The notes below the pieces were generated by a model. It was given only the letters and a program-made list of their open reading frames with translations. It made no database searches and was not told the origin of the DNA. Both the position numbers and the translations under genes were made by a program. This document shows positions 8,689 to 15,332 of a DNA stretch of 54,794 nt, piece by piece. Source of the stretch: Hymenobacter sp. Its GTDB lineage: Bacteria; Bacteroidota; Bacteroidia; Cytophagales; Hymenobacteraceae. The stretch lies in the NCBI GenBank assembly GCA_028288445.1, contig JAQBNT010000058.1:1-54794 (forward strand), written 5' to 3'. The first letter of the stretch is position 1; every line of letters starts with the position of its first letter.

Positions 8689-9387
8689 ATGGGTTTCGAA
8701 GTAACGTATTGTGTGCCGGCCGTTTGGCCAAAGCTGAGCCGGGCGCTGGGCCTGCTGCTGGCCCTGTGGCTGCTAGCCGGCCAAGCGCAGGCGCAACTGG
8801 CCCCCACGGTGCGCGTGAGCGGTAGTGTTTCGGAGGCCCGGACGCGGCTGCCCATCCCCGGCGCTACGGTGCAGGTGCTGCGCACGAAGCGCGGCGTGGT
8901 GACCACGACCACCGGCGATTTCAGCATCGACGCGCTGCCCACGGATACCGTTTTGTTTCGGGCCCTGGGCTACAAGGCGCAACGCATGGCGCTGGGTGGC
9001 ACGGGCTTGTCACAGTTGGTGGTGCGCATTCAGCTAGCCCGCGACAGTGTGCGCTTGGGCGACGTGGAGGTGGTGGGCGACCGGCCTGACCGCGCCATCA
9101 TCAACCGGGCGTTGCGCAACATGAAGCGGCCCGCCCCGCCGGTGGTGAGCGGGGCCAAGCGCCCGCCCAAGCCCAAACCGCTCTTTGCTGTGGACTCTAC
9201 GGCTCCCAAAGCGCCCATTCCCACCATCGCCAGTCCAGTGAGCCTGCTCTACGACCAGTTCTCGCGTGAGGGCAAGCAGCGCCGCAAAATGGAGCAGATT
9301 GAAGCCGAGCAGCGCGCCGAAAAAGCCCGCAAGGCCCGGGCCGAGTACAACAAGGCCTTTCTGGATAATCGCGGCTACCAGCCGTAA
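8689..9387 (+). CDS. Secreted carboxypeptidase-regulatory-like domain protein
   Basis: 232 residues. A signal peptide ends near AGQAQA, followed by an Ig-like carboxypeptidase regulatory domain (about residues 42-120). This is the same beta-sandwich as the N-terminal plug extension of SusC/TonB receptors (VSGSVSEARTRLPIPGATVQ, then FRALGYK). The remaining third is Pro/Lys-rich, then a charged helix (EQIEAEQRAEKARKARAEY). There is no TonB barrel, so this is a free-standing copy of the domain, common in Bacteroidota and of unknown role. A TACTTTG-like promoter box is at 8657-8663, one base short of the consensus. Confidence 0.82.
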   Translation: MGFEVTYCVPAVWPKLSRALGLLLALWLLAGQAQAQLAPTVRVSGSVSEARTRLPIPGATVQVLRTKRGVVTTTTGDFSIDALPTDTVLFRALGYKAQRMALGGTGLSQLVVRIQLARDSVRLGDVEVVGDRPDRAIINRALRNMKRPAPPVVSGAKRPPKPKPLFAVDSTAPKAPIPTIASPVSLLYDQFSREGKQRRKMEQIEAEQRAEKARKARAEYNKAFLDNRGYQP

Positions 9388-9432
9388 GTATTCTCCGATA
9401 ACTGCCCGTTGCTTTTCCGCGTAAGCCGGGGT

Positions 9433-10404
9433 ATGAGAATTGGGTATCCCTGCGTGAATGAGGCGATGGATTGCAGCTCCGGCAATACCTTCCGGCTGGC
9501 CTCGTATTCGGAAGAGCGGCTGATTGCGGCCGTGACGGCCAACCTAGCCTGCCTGCGTCGCATGCTGGAATGGAACGTGGCCCAGGGCCTGCTCTTTTTC
9601 CGCATCGGCTCCAGCATCGTGCCGTTTGGTTCGCACCCCATCAATACGTTTCCTTGGCAGACGCATTTTGCGGATGATTTCCGGGCCATTGGCGACTACA
9701 TCAAAGCCAATAATTTGCGGGTGAGCTTTCACCCCGACCAGTTTGTGGTGCTGAACTCGCCTAGCCCGGACATTGTGCAGCGCAGTATTCAGGAGTTGGT
9801 TTATCAGGGCTCGATGCTGGATTTGATGGGGCTGGATGGCACGGCCAAGCTCCAGATTCACGTGGGTGGGCTGTATGGGGAGCGGGAACTGGCCATTAGC
9901 CGCTTCGCGCAGGTGCACGCCACCTTGCCGCCGGCCGTGAAAGCCCGCGTGGTGGTCGAAAACGACGACCGGCTATTTCCCCTGCGCGACTGCCTAGAGC
10001 TGCACCGGCTCACCGGCGTACCCATTCTGTTCGATAATTTTCACCACGAGTGCCTCAACCACGGCGAGCCCATGGCCGAGGCCATGCGCCTGGCTGCCGC
10101 CACCTGGCACCCCACCGCCGACGGCGTGCCCATGATGGACTACAGCTCGCAGGCCCTGGGCGAGCGCAAAGGCAAGCACACCGACGACCTCGTGGATGAG
10201 CAGTTTCGCGAGTTTCTTACCCACCTGCACGGCCATAATTTCGACCTGATGCTGGAGATAAAAAACAAGGAAGCCAGCGCCCTGCGCGCCGTGGCTATCC
10301 TGCGCGAACTGGGCCTGAGCGCCGCCGCCCCCAATATTCCCAGCCCGCCCCTCACGCTGTCTGTGGCTCCCAAAGCCAAGCGCGTAGCCAAAGCAGTGGG
10401 GTAG
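9433..10404 (+). CDS. uvsE: UV DNA damage endonuclease (UvsE/UVDE family)
   Basis: 323-residue TIM-barrel endonuclease that nicks DNA 5' to UV photoproducts in an alternative excision repair route. The start chosen is ATG 9433 (MRIGYPCVNEAMDCSSG), the usual beginning; an upstream GTG/TTG frame only adds eight residues. Candidate metal-binding residues are in HPDQFV, QIHVGG, VVENDD, DNFHHE and LMLEIKNKE, all conserved in the family. No partner gene is adjacent. A light-driven or desiccation habitat, as in Hymenobacter, would fit, but this is inference. Confidence 0.9.
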   Translation: MRIGYPCVNEAMDCSSGNTFRLASYSEERLIAAVTANLACLRRMLEWNVAQGLLFFRIGSSIVPFGSHPINTFPWQTHFADDFRAIGDYIKANNLRVSFHPDQFVVLNSPSPDIVQRSIQELVYQGSMLDLMGLDGTAKLQIHVGGLYGERELAISRFAQVHATLPPAVKARVVVENDDRLFPLRDCLELHRLTGVPILFDNFHHECLNHGEPMAEAMRLAAATWHPTADGVPMMDYSSQALGERKGKHTDDLVDEQFREFLTHLHGHNFDLMLEIKNKEASALRAVAILRELGLSAAAPNIPSPPLTLSVAPKAKRVAKAVG

Positions 10405-10467
10405 CGGGCAAACTCCCGGCCCAACCCGCTGTTTCAATTCGACTAACACTTTTCTCCCTTCCCGAAT

Positions 10468-10821
10468 ATGAATAACGACCACCTCCTCGCCACCGTTAGT
10501 GCCCTGCGCAATGGCCTCACCAGCCTGCCCCTGGGCTCGGCCATGGACAATACCGAAACCTGGCAGCACCAGTTTCTGCAAAGTGGTGAGCCCGGCTTGC
10601 AGGACATTGCCCGCGAAATCGGCAACCTGCAATCGTTGCTTAGCAGTGGGGCACTGAGTGCGCACGCCATCGGCAACTCGCTTTCGATGCTGGGCGACCA
10701 GACCGGCGAAATCAGTGCCCAGGCCCCGGCCGACCTGAAAAAGCCGCTCACTGAACTGGCCGACCTGCTGCGCCGCCACGGCGGCGACCTGCTGGCCCAC
10801 GCCGAAAAAAGCAAGAAATAG
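10468..10821 (+). CDS. Hypothetical small helical protein
   Basis: 117 residues, no signal peptide or membrane segment. It looks all-helical, with Leu-rich amphipathic segments (ISAQAPADLKKPLTELADLL) and a basic end (HAEKSKK). It follows uvsE by 63 bp and is closed by a bidirectional terminator. I do not recognise the family. Codon use is normal for the window, which supports a real gene. Confidence 0.75.
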   Translation: MNNDHLLATVSALRNGLTSLPLGSAMDNTETWQHQFLQSGEPGLQDIAREIGNLQSLLSSGALSAHAIGNSLSMLGDQTGEISAQAPADLKKPLTELADLLRRHGGDLLAHAEKSKK

Positions 10822-10847
10822 CCGCTGGTCCGGTTTAAGAACCAACC

Positions 10848-10885
10848 AAAAAAGCCCCGTCCGATATTTCGGACGGGGCTTTTTG
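10848..10885. terminator. Bidirectional terminator
   Basis: Stem AGCCCCGTCCG / CGGACGGGGCT with A and T runs on either side, between two convergent genes. Confidence 0.93.
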
Positions 10886-10911
10886 ATTAGGATAAGGGCC
10901 CAACGGTAAGC

Positions 10912-11292
10912 CTAGTGCTGAATAGCGTTGCTGCTGGAGCTGCGCCGGGAGCGACTGGGGGTAACCTCGGTAGACTGCCGGCGGCGCCCGTCTTTAATGA
11001 TGGGCTGTTCGCGGGTATCGGGCACGGCGCTGGGCGACATTTCTGGTGTGGCAGCCGGCGAGAAACCGCGGTCGTCGAGCTGGCGGGTGGGCTGGGCATC
11101 GCGGTTGGTTGGCGTGCGCTGCATGTCGGGCGGCCCCTGGATGGTGCTTTGGTTGAGGGCCGGGTTCACGGGGGGCACGGTGGTCTGGCCCTGGCTGCCG
11201 CCGCGCACGGGGGCCGAGGGGTCGAAGGGCACGGTTTGGGCCTGGGCCGTGGCGGCAAACAGCAGGCCGGCGAGTAGGAGGGAGTATTTCAT
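10912..11292 (-). CDS. Hypothetical secreted proline/arginine-rich protein
   Basis: 126 residues from ATG 11292. The signal peptide MKYSLLLAGLLFAATAQA is followed by a low-complexity region rich in Pro, Thr, Gln and Arg and no predicted globular domain. The open frame continues upstream to 11358, but that part overlaps a terminator hairpin and lacks signal character, so the ATG before the signal peptide is preferred. Family and function unrecognised. Confidence 0.72.
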   Translation of the reverse strand: MKYSLLLAGLLFAATAQAQTVPFDPSAPVRGGSQGQTTVPPVNPALNQSTIQGPPDMQRTPTNRDAQPTRQLDDRGFSPAATPEMSPSAVPDTREQPIIKDGRRRQSTEVTPSRSRRSSSSNAIQH

Positions 11293-11316
11293 GGTGGTGG
11301 GAGAAGAAAAAGGGAT

Positions 11317-11353
11317 AAAAAAAGCCGGCTGCTTCGGGTGGAAACAGCCGGCT
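11317..11353 (-). terminator. Terminator of the TTSGTMG-repeat gene
   Basis: On the minus strand AGCCGGCTG ... CAGCCGGCT is followed by seven T. It lies 36 bp after the stop of the gene at 11389-11763 and before the start of the next minus-strand gene. Confidence 0.88.
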
Positions 11354-11388
11354 GACAACTTGTTACGGCTCTGAGCCGCAAAAAGTTA

Positions 11389-11763
11389 TTACATGGTGGT
11401 CTTGCCTTTTACCTTGCCTTTGCCATTTGGCATCGTGCCTTTGGTCTTGGTGCGGCGGCCCGAAGTAGAACTGCCCGACGTGGTGCCGGACGTAGTACCC
11501 ATGGAACCGCTCGTGCTGGTGTTCATCGTGCCGGTGGTGGAGCCCATTGTGCCCGACGTCGTGCCCATCGTGCCGCTGGTGGTGCCCATGGTTCCGGTGG
11601 TAGCGCCACTAGTAGTGCCCATCGTTCCGCTGGTGGTGCCCATGGTGCCGGTGGTTGAGCCCGTAGTAGTGCCCATCGTTCCGCTGGTAGTGGTTTGAGC
11701 GAAGGCGGCGTTGCTGAAGCCAAAAGCTAATAATGCGGCGAAGAGGATTTTGGTGGTTTTCAT
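11389..11763 (-). CDS. Secreted low-complexity repeat protein (TTSGTMG repeats)
   Basis: 124 residues. After a signal peptide ending SNAAFA, the mature part is made of imperfect repeats of TTSGTMG/TTTGSTTGTMG for about 75 residues, then a basic tail (RRTKTKGTMP, KGKVKGKTTM). The DNA underneath is a tandem repeat of GGTGCCCATCGTGCC-type units, so copy number may vary between strains. No domain is recognised. It resembles the lipoprotein at 7900 in combining a Thr-rich part with an alternating-lysine tail, which suggests a shared surface role. Confidence 0.72.
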   Translation of the reverse strand: MKTTKILFAALLAFGFSNAAFAQTTTSGTMGTTTGSTTGTMGTTSGTMGTTSGATTGTMGTTSGTMGTTSGTMGSTTGTMNTSTSGSMGTTSGTTSGSSTSGRRTKTKGTMPNGKGKVKGKTTM

Positions 11764-11986
11764 AATGTCGGTTGAATGGGAGTGAGTGAGAAGGCGCTGC
11801 TAGTGGAGCACCATTTGTATGATGCAGCTTTTACGGGGCGAAGGGGGGCTTGGGTTGTAAAATAATTCGGGCAATTATTTTAAGCTCAACTATTTACAAT
11901 TTTAATAGGGCTAGAGTCATATGTAAAATTGCTTACGTGATTAGAGCCGGTTGGCGGCTGGTGCCGAAAAATGTTGGCCGTCCGTT
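11764..11986. other. AT-rich intergenic region without a gene
   Basis: About 220 bp, much more AT-rich than its surroundings, between the divergent repeat-protein and sigma-factor genes. It contains a small dyad (CAATTTTA at 11897, TAAAATTG at 11924). No TAnnTTTG box with a proper -33 partner was found. Probably upstream regulatory DNA. Confidence 0.5.
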
Positions 11987-12014
11987 GTAACCTTCCTTGG
12001 CGGGCGCGGTGTCC
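11987..12014 (+). promoter_or_regulatory. ECF-type promoter of sigma cassette 1
   Basis: GTAACCT at 11987-11993, then 15 bp, then GTGTCC at 12009-12014. The paralogous sigma gene has GTAACGT, 15 bp, GTACTC(C) at 18213-18241. An identical spacer length and matching blocks before two sister sigma genes are strong signs of a shared, probably autoregulated, ECF promoter. It also places the start codon downstream, at TTG 12049. Confidence 0.68.
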
Positions 12015-12048
12015 ACATCCAAATACCCTTAAAACCCCTTTAATCAGG

Positions 12049-12600
12049 TTGGACTCGCTAACGGATAATGCGCTGATGCTGCGGGTGAAAGCCGGCGACG
12101 TGGACCGGATGGGCCTGCTCTTCGAGCGCTACCATCGGCCGCTGTTTGGCTTCCTCTACCACATGTTGGGCCGGGCGGCCAGCTGCGACGACCTGGTGCA
12201 AACCGTGTTTTATCGCATGCTGAAATACCGCCACACCTTCACCGGCGACGGCGAATTCCGCACCTGGATGTACCACCTGGCCCGCAACGTGCTGGCCGAT
12301 TTCATAAAGAAAAATCGTCACGCCGCCCACCACACCGACGTGGCCGACCTCGCCGAGCACCTGCCCGGCGGCATCAACGCCGATGCCGGCCTGGAGCAGG
12401 CCCAGGATGTGGCCCAGCTGCACCAGGCCCTAAACCGCCTCCGGCCCGAAGACCGCGAAATCCTGGTCCTGAGCCGGTTTCAGGAACTGAAATACGCCGA
12501 AATAGCCCGCGTGCTGGGCACCACCGAAGGTGCCGTGAAAGTGCGCGTGCACCGTGCCATGAACGAATTGAAAACGACTTTCCTCCGCATTGAAAACTGA
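12049..12600 (+). CDS. ECF-type RNA polymerase sigma factor, cassette 1
   Basis: About 183 residues from TTG 12049 (DSLTDNALMLRVKAGD). The in-frame ATG at 11971 lies upstream of the likely promoter and adds an unusual Cys/Arg/Pro-rich leader, so it is rejected. Region 2 covers LFERYHRPLFGFLYHMLG to FRTWMYHLARNVLADF (-10 recognition). Region 4 is LRPEDREILVLSRFQELKYAEIARVLGTTEGAVKVRVHRAM, a helix-turn-helix for the -35 element. The anti-sigma gene starts 11 bp downstream. The closest relative in the window is the sigma factor at 18268. Confidence 0.9.
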   Translation: MDSLTDNALMLRVKAGDVDRMGLLFERYHRPLFGFLYHMLGRAASCDDLVQTVFYRMLKYRHTFTGDGEFRTWMYHLARNVLADFIKKNRHAAHHTDVADLAEHLPGGINADAGLEQAQDVAQLHQALNRLRPEDREILVLSRFQELKYAEIARVLGTTEGAVKVRVHRAMNELKTTFLRIEN

Positions 12601-12610
12601 CTTCTCGCCC

Positions 12611-13522
12611 ATGAACTGCGAAGAAACCAAAGAGCAGCTGGTCGACTACCTGAGCCGCCAGCTGTCGGCCCCCGAGCACGAAGCCCTGGCCGCCCACCTG
12701 GCCGAGTGCGCCGAGTGCCGCGACGAGCTGCAAGCCGTGGAGCGCGTGTGGCACACCCTGGGCCAAGCCCCCGTGCCGGAGCCCGGCCCCCAGGCGCGGC
12801 CCGAGTTCTACGCCATGCTGGCTTCTTTCAAAGAAGAGTTGGAAACCAGTCCCGATTATTCGCTTCGGGGCGTGTTGGCGTGGCTGCGGGCCCTGCCCAT
12901 TCCGCGCCCGGCGCTGCGGCTGGCCTACAGCCTGTGCCTGCTGGGCGTGGGCCTGCTGGGCGGCTACTGGCTGAATAGCAGCACTAAGCCCGCCGCCGCC
13001 GACCAGCAGCAACTGGCCGTACTGGCCGCCCAGGTGGGCGAAATGCGCCAGGTAATGCTGCTTTCGCTCATCGACAACCCCTCGGCTACCGAGCGGCTGC
13101 GGGCCGTGGGCTACACCAAGGAGCTGCCCGACCCCAATGCCAAAGTCGTGAATGCCTTGCTGAGCACCCTCAACCACGACGACAACGTGAACGTGCGGCT
13201 GGCCACTTTGGAGGCCCTCACGCCGCTGGCCCAGGCCGATGCCACCGTGCGTCTGGGGCTGGTGCACGCCTTGGCCCAGCAGGAATCGCCGCTGGTGCAG
13301 GCCGCCCTGGCCGACGCCATGGTGCAGCTCCAGGAGCGCCGCTCGGTGCAGCCGCTGCGCCGCCTGCTGAAACAGGCCAACCTGGACGATATGGTGAAAA
13401 GCAAAATCGAGCAAAGCATTCAAACCCTGAGCGACGGCCCACCGGCCGCCCCCGCAACCCCCCAACGCCATGACCAGACCCAACTTTCTCCCCAGCCTGC
13501 CGGTGCTGCTCTTGCTGTGTAG
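12611..13522 (+). CDS. Anti-sigma factor: zinc finger, one TM, HEAT repeats (cassette 1)
   Basis: 303 residues from ATG 12611 (MNCEETKEQLVDYL). The N-terminal domain has the ZAS zinc motif HLAECAEC (H-x3-C-x2-C, about residues 33-40), which in this family clamps the ECF sigma factor in the cytoplasm. A single TM segment (LRLAYSLCLLGVGLLGGYWL) lies at about residues 100-119. The rest would face the periplasm: a coiled segment, then HEAT-like repeats (VNVRLATLEALTPLAQ, SPLVQAALADAMVQLQ) and a Pro/Ala-rich tail. The end overlaps the next gene by 53 bp. A HEAT-repeat sensor domain is unusual for an anti-sigma factor; the paralogue at 18821 has the same order. Confidence 0.85.
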   Translation: MNCEETKEQLVDYLSRQLSAPEHEALAAHLAECAECRDELQAVERVWHTLGQAPVPEPGPQARPEFYAMLASFKEELETSPDYSLRGVLAWLRALPIPRPALRLAYSLCLLGVGLLGGYWLNSSTKPAAADQQQLAVLAAQVGEMRQVMLLSLIDNPSATERLRAVGYTKELPDPNAKVVNALLSTLNHDDNVNVRLATLEALTPLAQADATVRLGLVHALAQQESPLVQAALADAMVQLQERRSVQPLRRLLKQANLDDMVKSKIEQSIQTLSDGPPAAPATPQRHDQTQLSPQPAGAALAV

Positions 13523-14351
13523 CGGCACCGCCTGCCAGGCCCAAACCAGCCTGCACCCGCAGGCCAAGGAGCAAATCACCAAAGAATTCACGCTCACGGC
13601 CGATGCCGGGCGTAGCACACTGGCCCTGTACAACATCAATGGCTCGGTAACGGTGCAGGGCTACGCCGGCAACAAGGTGCTGGTAGAAGCCACCAAAACC
13701 ATCACGGCGGATGACGCCAAAACGCTGGAAATCGGCAAGACGGAAGCACAATTAGGCTTCACGCAGCGCGGCGACAGCGTGGTGGTGTACCTGACCGGCC
13801 CCCAGGACTCGCGGCCCCACAACAACGACCGCCGCGGCTGGGACCGCAAGGAAATTAAATATCGCTACGATTTTGACTTCGTAGTAAAAGTGCCCTACCA
13901 GCTCAATCTGCACGTTTCGACCATCAACCACGGCGATGTGAAAGTGCAGGACGTGACCGGCCCGCTGCACGTTTTCAACGTGAATGGCCCCATCACCCTC
14001 ACTAACGTGAAGGGCAGCACCGAGGCCCGCACCGTGAATGGCAACGTGGACGCCAGCTACGCGGCCAATCCGCCCGGCGCGTCGTCGTACCACACCATCA
14101 ACGGCCAGATTCGGGTGAAGTACCCGGCCAGTTTCGCGGCCGATATGCACTTCAAGAGCATGCATGGCGAGTTTTATACCGATTTTCCCAACGCGGAAAT
14201 GCTGCCGGTGCAAGTCACCAAAAACCGGGAAGGCCACGGCGGCGGCACCGTCTACAAGCTGACCAAGGACACCGCCGTCCGCATCGGCAAAGGCGGCCCC
14301 GACCTGCATTTCGAAACCCTCAACGGCAACGTAACCGTCACCAAACTCTAA
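13470..14351 (+). CDS. Secreted DUF4097 beta-helix protein (cassette 1, first)
   Basis: 293 residues. A signal peptide (LPVLLLLCSGTACQA; the Cys could be a lipidation site) is followed by the DUF4097 repeat fold. Short beta-strand units repeat the motif xxNGxVxV (YNINGSVTVQG, VNGPITLTNV, VNGNVDASY, INGQIRVKY) and the protein ends FETLNGNVTVTKL. It overlaps the anti-sigma gene by 53 bp, so it is translationally coupled to it. No enzymatic residues are seen. Being exported and co-transcribed with a membrane anti-sigma factor, it may contact the periplasmic HEAT domain or be a regulon product; that is inference. Confidence 0.87.
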   Translation: MTRPNFLPSLPVLLLLCSGTACQAQTSLHPQAKEQITKEFTLTADAGRSTLALYNINGSVTVQGYAGNKVLVEATKTITADDAKTLEIGKTEAQLGFTQRGDSVVVYLTGPQDSRPHNNDRRGWDRKEIKYRYDFDFVVKVPYQLNLHVSTINHGDVKVQDVTGPLHVFNVNGPITLTNVKGSTEARTVNGNVDASYAANPPGASSYHTINGQIRVKYPASFAADMHFKSMHGEFYTDFPNAEMLPVQVTKNREGHGGGTVYKLTKDTAVRIGKGGPDLHFETLNGNVTVTKL

Positions 14352-14372
14352 TTATCCAATCAATAACTTCCG

Positions 14373-15239
14373 ATGAATACTTCATTCCTTTTATTCCCGC
14401 AACGCTTTTCTCGTTTCCTTGCCTTGAGTCTGTTGCTGCTCGGCGGAGCGCTGTCCGGCCGGGCTCAGGATTCCGAAAAGGATGCCAAAGAACAGCTCAC
14501 GGTGGCTTTGAGCTCCCCCGGCAAGCCCGGTTCGCTGGAGCTGAGCCTCGTGAACGGCTCCATCCGCGTAGCCGGCTACAGCGGTAAGGATGTGGTGATT
14601 GACGCCGTGGCCCGCGCCCGCCAGGGCGACCGCCGCCCCACCAGCAAAGCCGAAACCAACGGCATGAAACGCCTCTCCGCCGCCAACAGCCTCAACCTGA
14701 CGGCCGAGGAAAAAAACAACCACGTCGAAATCACCACCGATTCCTACCAGCACCCCGTCGACCTGACCATCAAGGTGCCGCAGAATTTTTCGCTTAAACT
14801 CAGCACCGTAAACAACGGCGACATTACAGTGGATAACGTGACCGGCGAGCTGGAAATAACCAACGTGAACGGGCTTATTAAGCTCAGCCAGGTGGCTGGC
14901 TCGGCCGTAGCCAACACGGTGAATGGCGACTTGATTGTAACCTTCAAAAGCGTGACGGCGGGCGCGCCCATGGCCTTTTCCACCCTCAACGGCAAGGTTG
15001 ACGTGACGTTCCCCGGCTCCATCAAGGCGGCGCTCAAAATGAAATCGGAGCGCGGCGATGTGTACAGCGACTTCGACGTGGCCGTGGACAAGGGCAGCGC
15101 CAAAGTCACGCGCACCAGCCAAAACGGCCTCTCCCGCCTCAGCACCGACGACTGGACCTACGGCAAAGTGAACGGCGGCGGCCCCGAAGTGATGCTGAAA
15201 ACCTTTAATGGCGACATTTTCCTGCGGAAAGCGAAGTAG
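14373..15239 (+). CDS. Secreted DUF4097 beta-helix protein (cassette 1, second)
   Basis: 288 residues, 21 bp after the previous DUF4097 gene and clearly its paralogue. A signal peptide ends near ALSGRAQ. Repeats include LVNGSIRVAGYSG, NNGDITVDNVTGELEITNV and VNGLIKLSQV. The C-terminus LKTFNGDIFLRKAK closely matches the ends of the other three DUF4097 proteins here. Last gene of cassette 1, closed by a strong terminator. Confidence 0.87.
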   Translation: MNTSFLLFPQRFSRFLALSLLLLGGALSGRAQDSEKDAKEQLTVALSSPGKPGSLELSLVNGSIRVAGYSGKDVVIDAVARARQGDRRPTSKAETNGMKRLSAANSLNLTAEEKNNHVEITTDSYQHPVDLTIKVPQNFSLKLSTVNNGDITVDNVTGELEITNVNGLIKLSQVAGSAVANTVNGDLIVTFKSVTAGAPMAFSTLNGKVDVTFPGSIKAALKMKSERGDVYSDFDVAVDKGSAKVTRTSQNGLSRLSTDDWTYGKVNGGGPEVMLKTFNGDIFLRKAK

Positions 15240-15262
15240 GGGAGGGCCCCGAGTTAATCAAT

Positions 15263-15312
15263 AAAAGAGAACGGGCCGGCTGAGCATACACTCAGCCGGC
15301 CCGTTCTCTTTT
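15263..15312. terminator. Strong bidirectional terminator
   Basis: A 22-bp perfect stem, AAAAGAGAACGGGCCGGCTG onward with a short loop, between the convergent DUF4097 and choice-of-anchor I genes. Confidence 0.95.
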
Positions 15313-15332
15313 ATGCGTTTTGTAACTGCCTA

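Noticed and set aside
8701..8722. Third GTAACGT sigma-type promoter
   Set aside because: GTAACGT is followed after 15 bp by TTTGG, not GTnnTCC, and lies inside the coding region of the carboxypeptidase-regulatory-like protein.
11971..12048. Upstream ATG for the cassette 1 sigma factor
   Set aside because: It lies before the ECF-type promoter shared with the paralogue, and the added leader does not resemble sigma factors.
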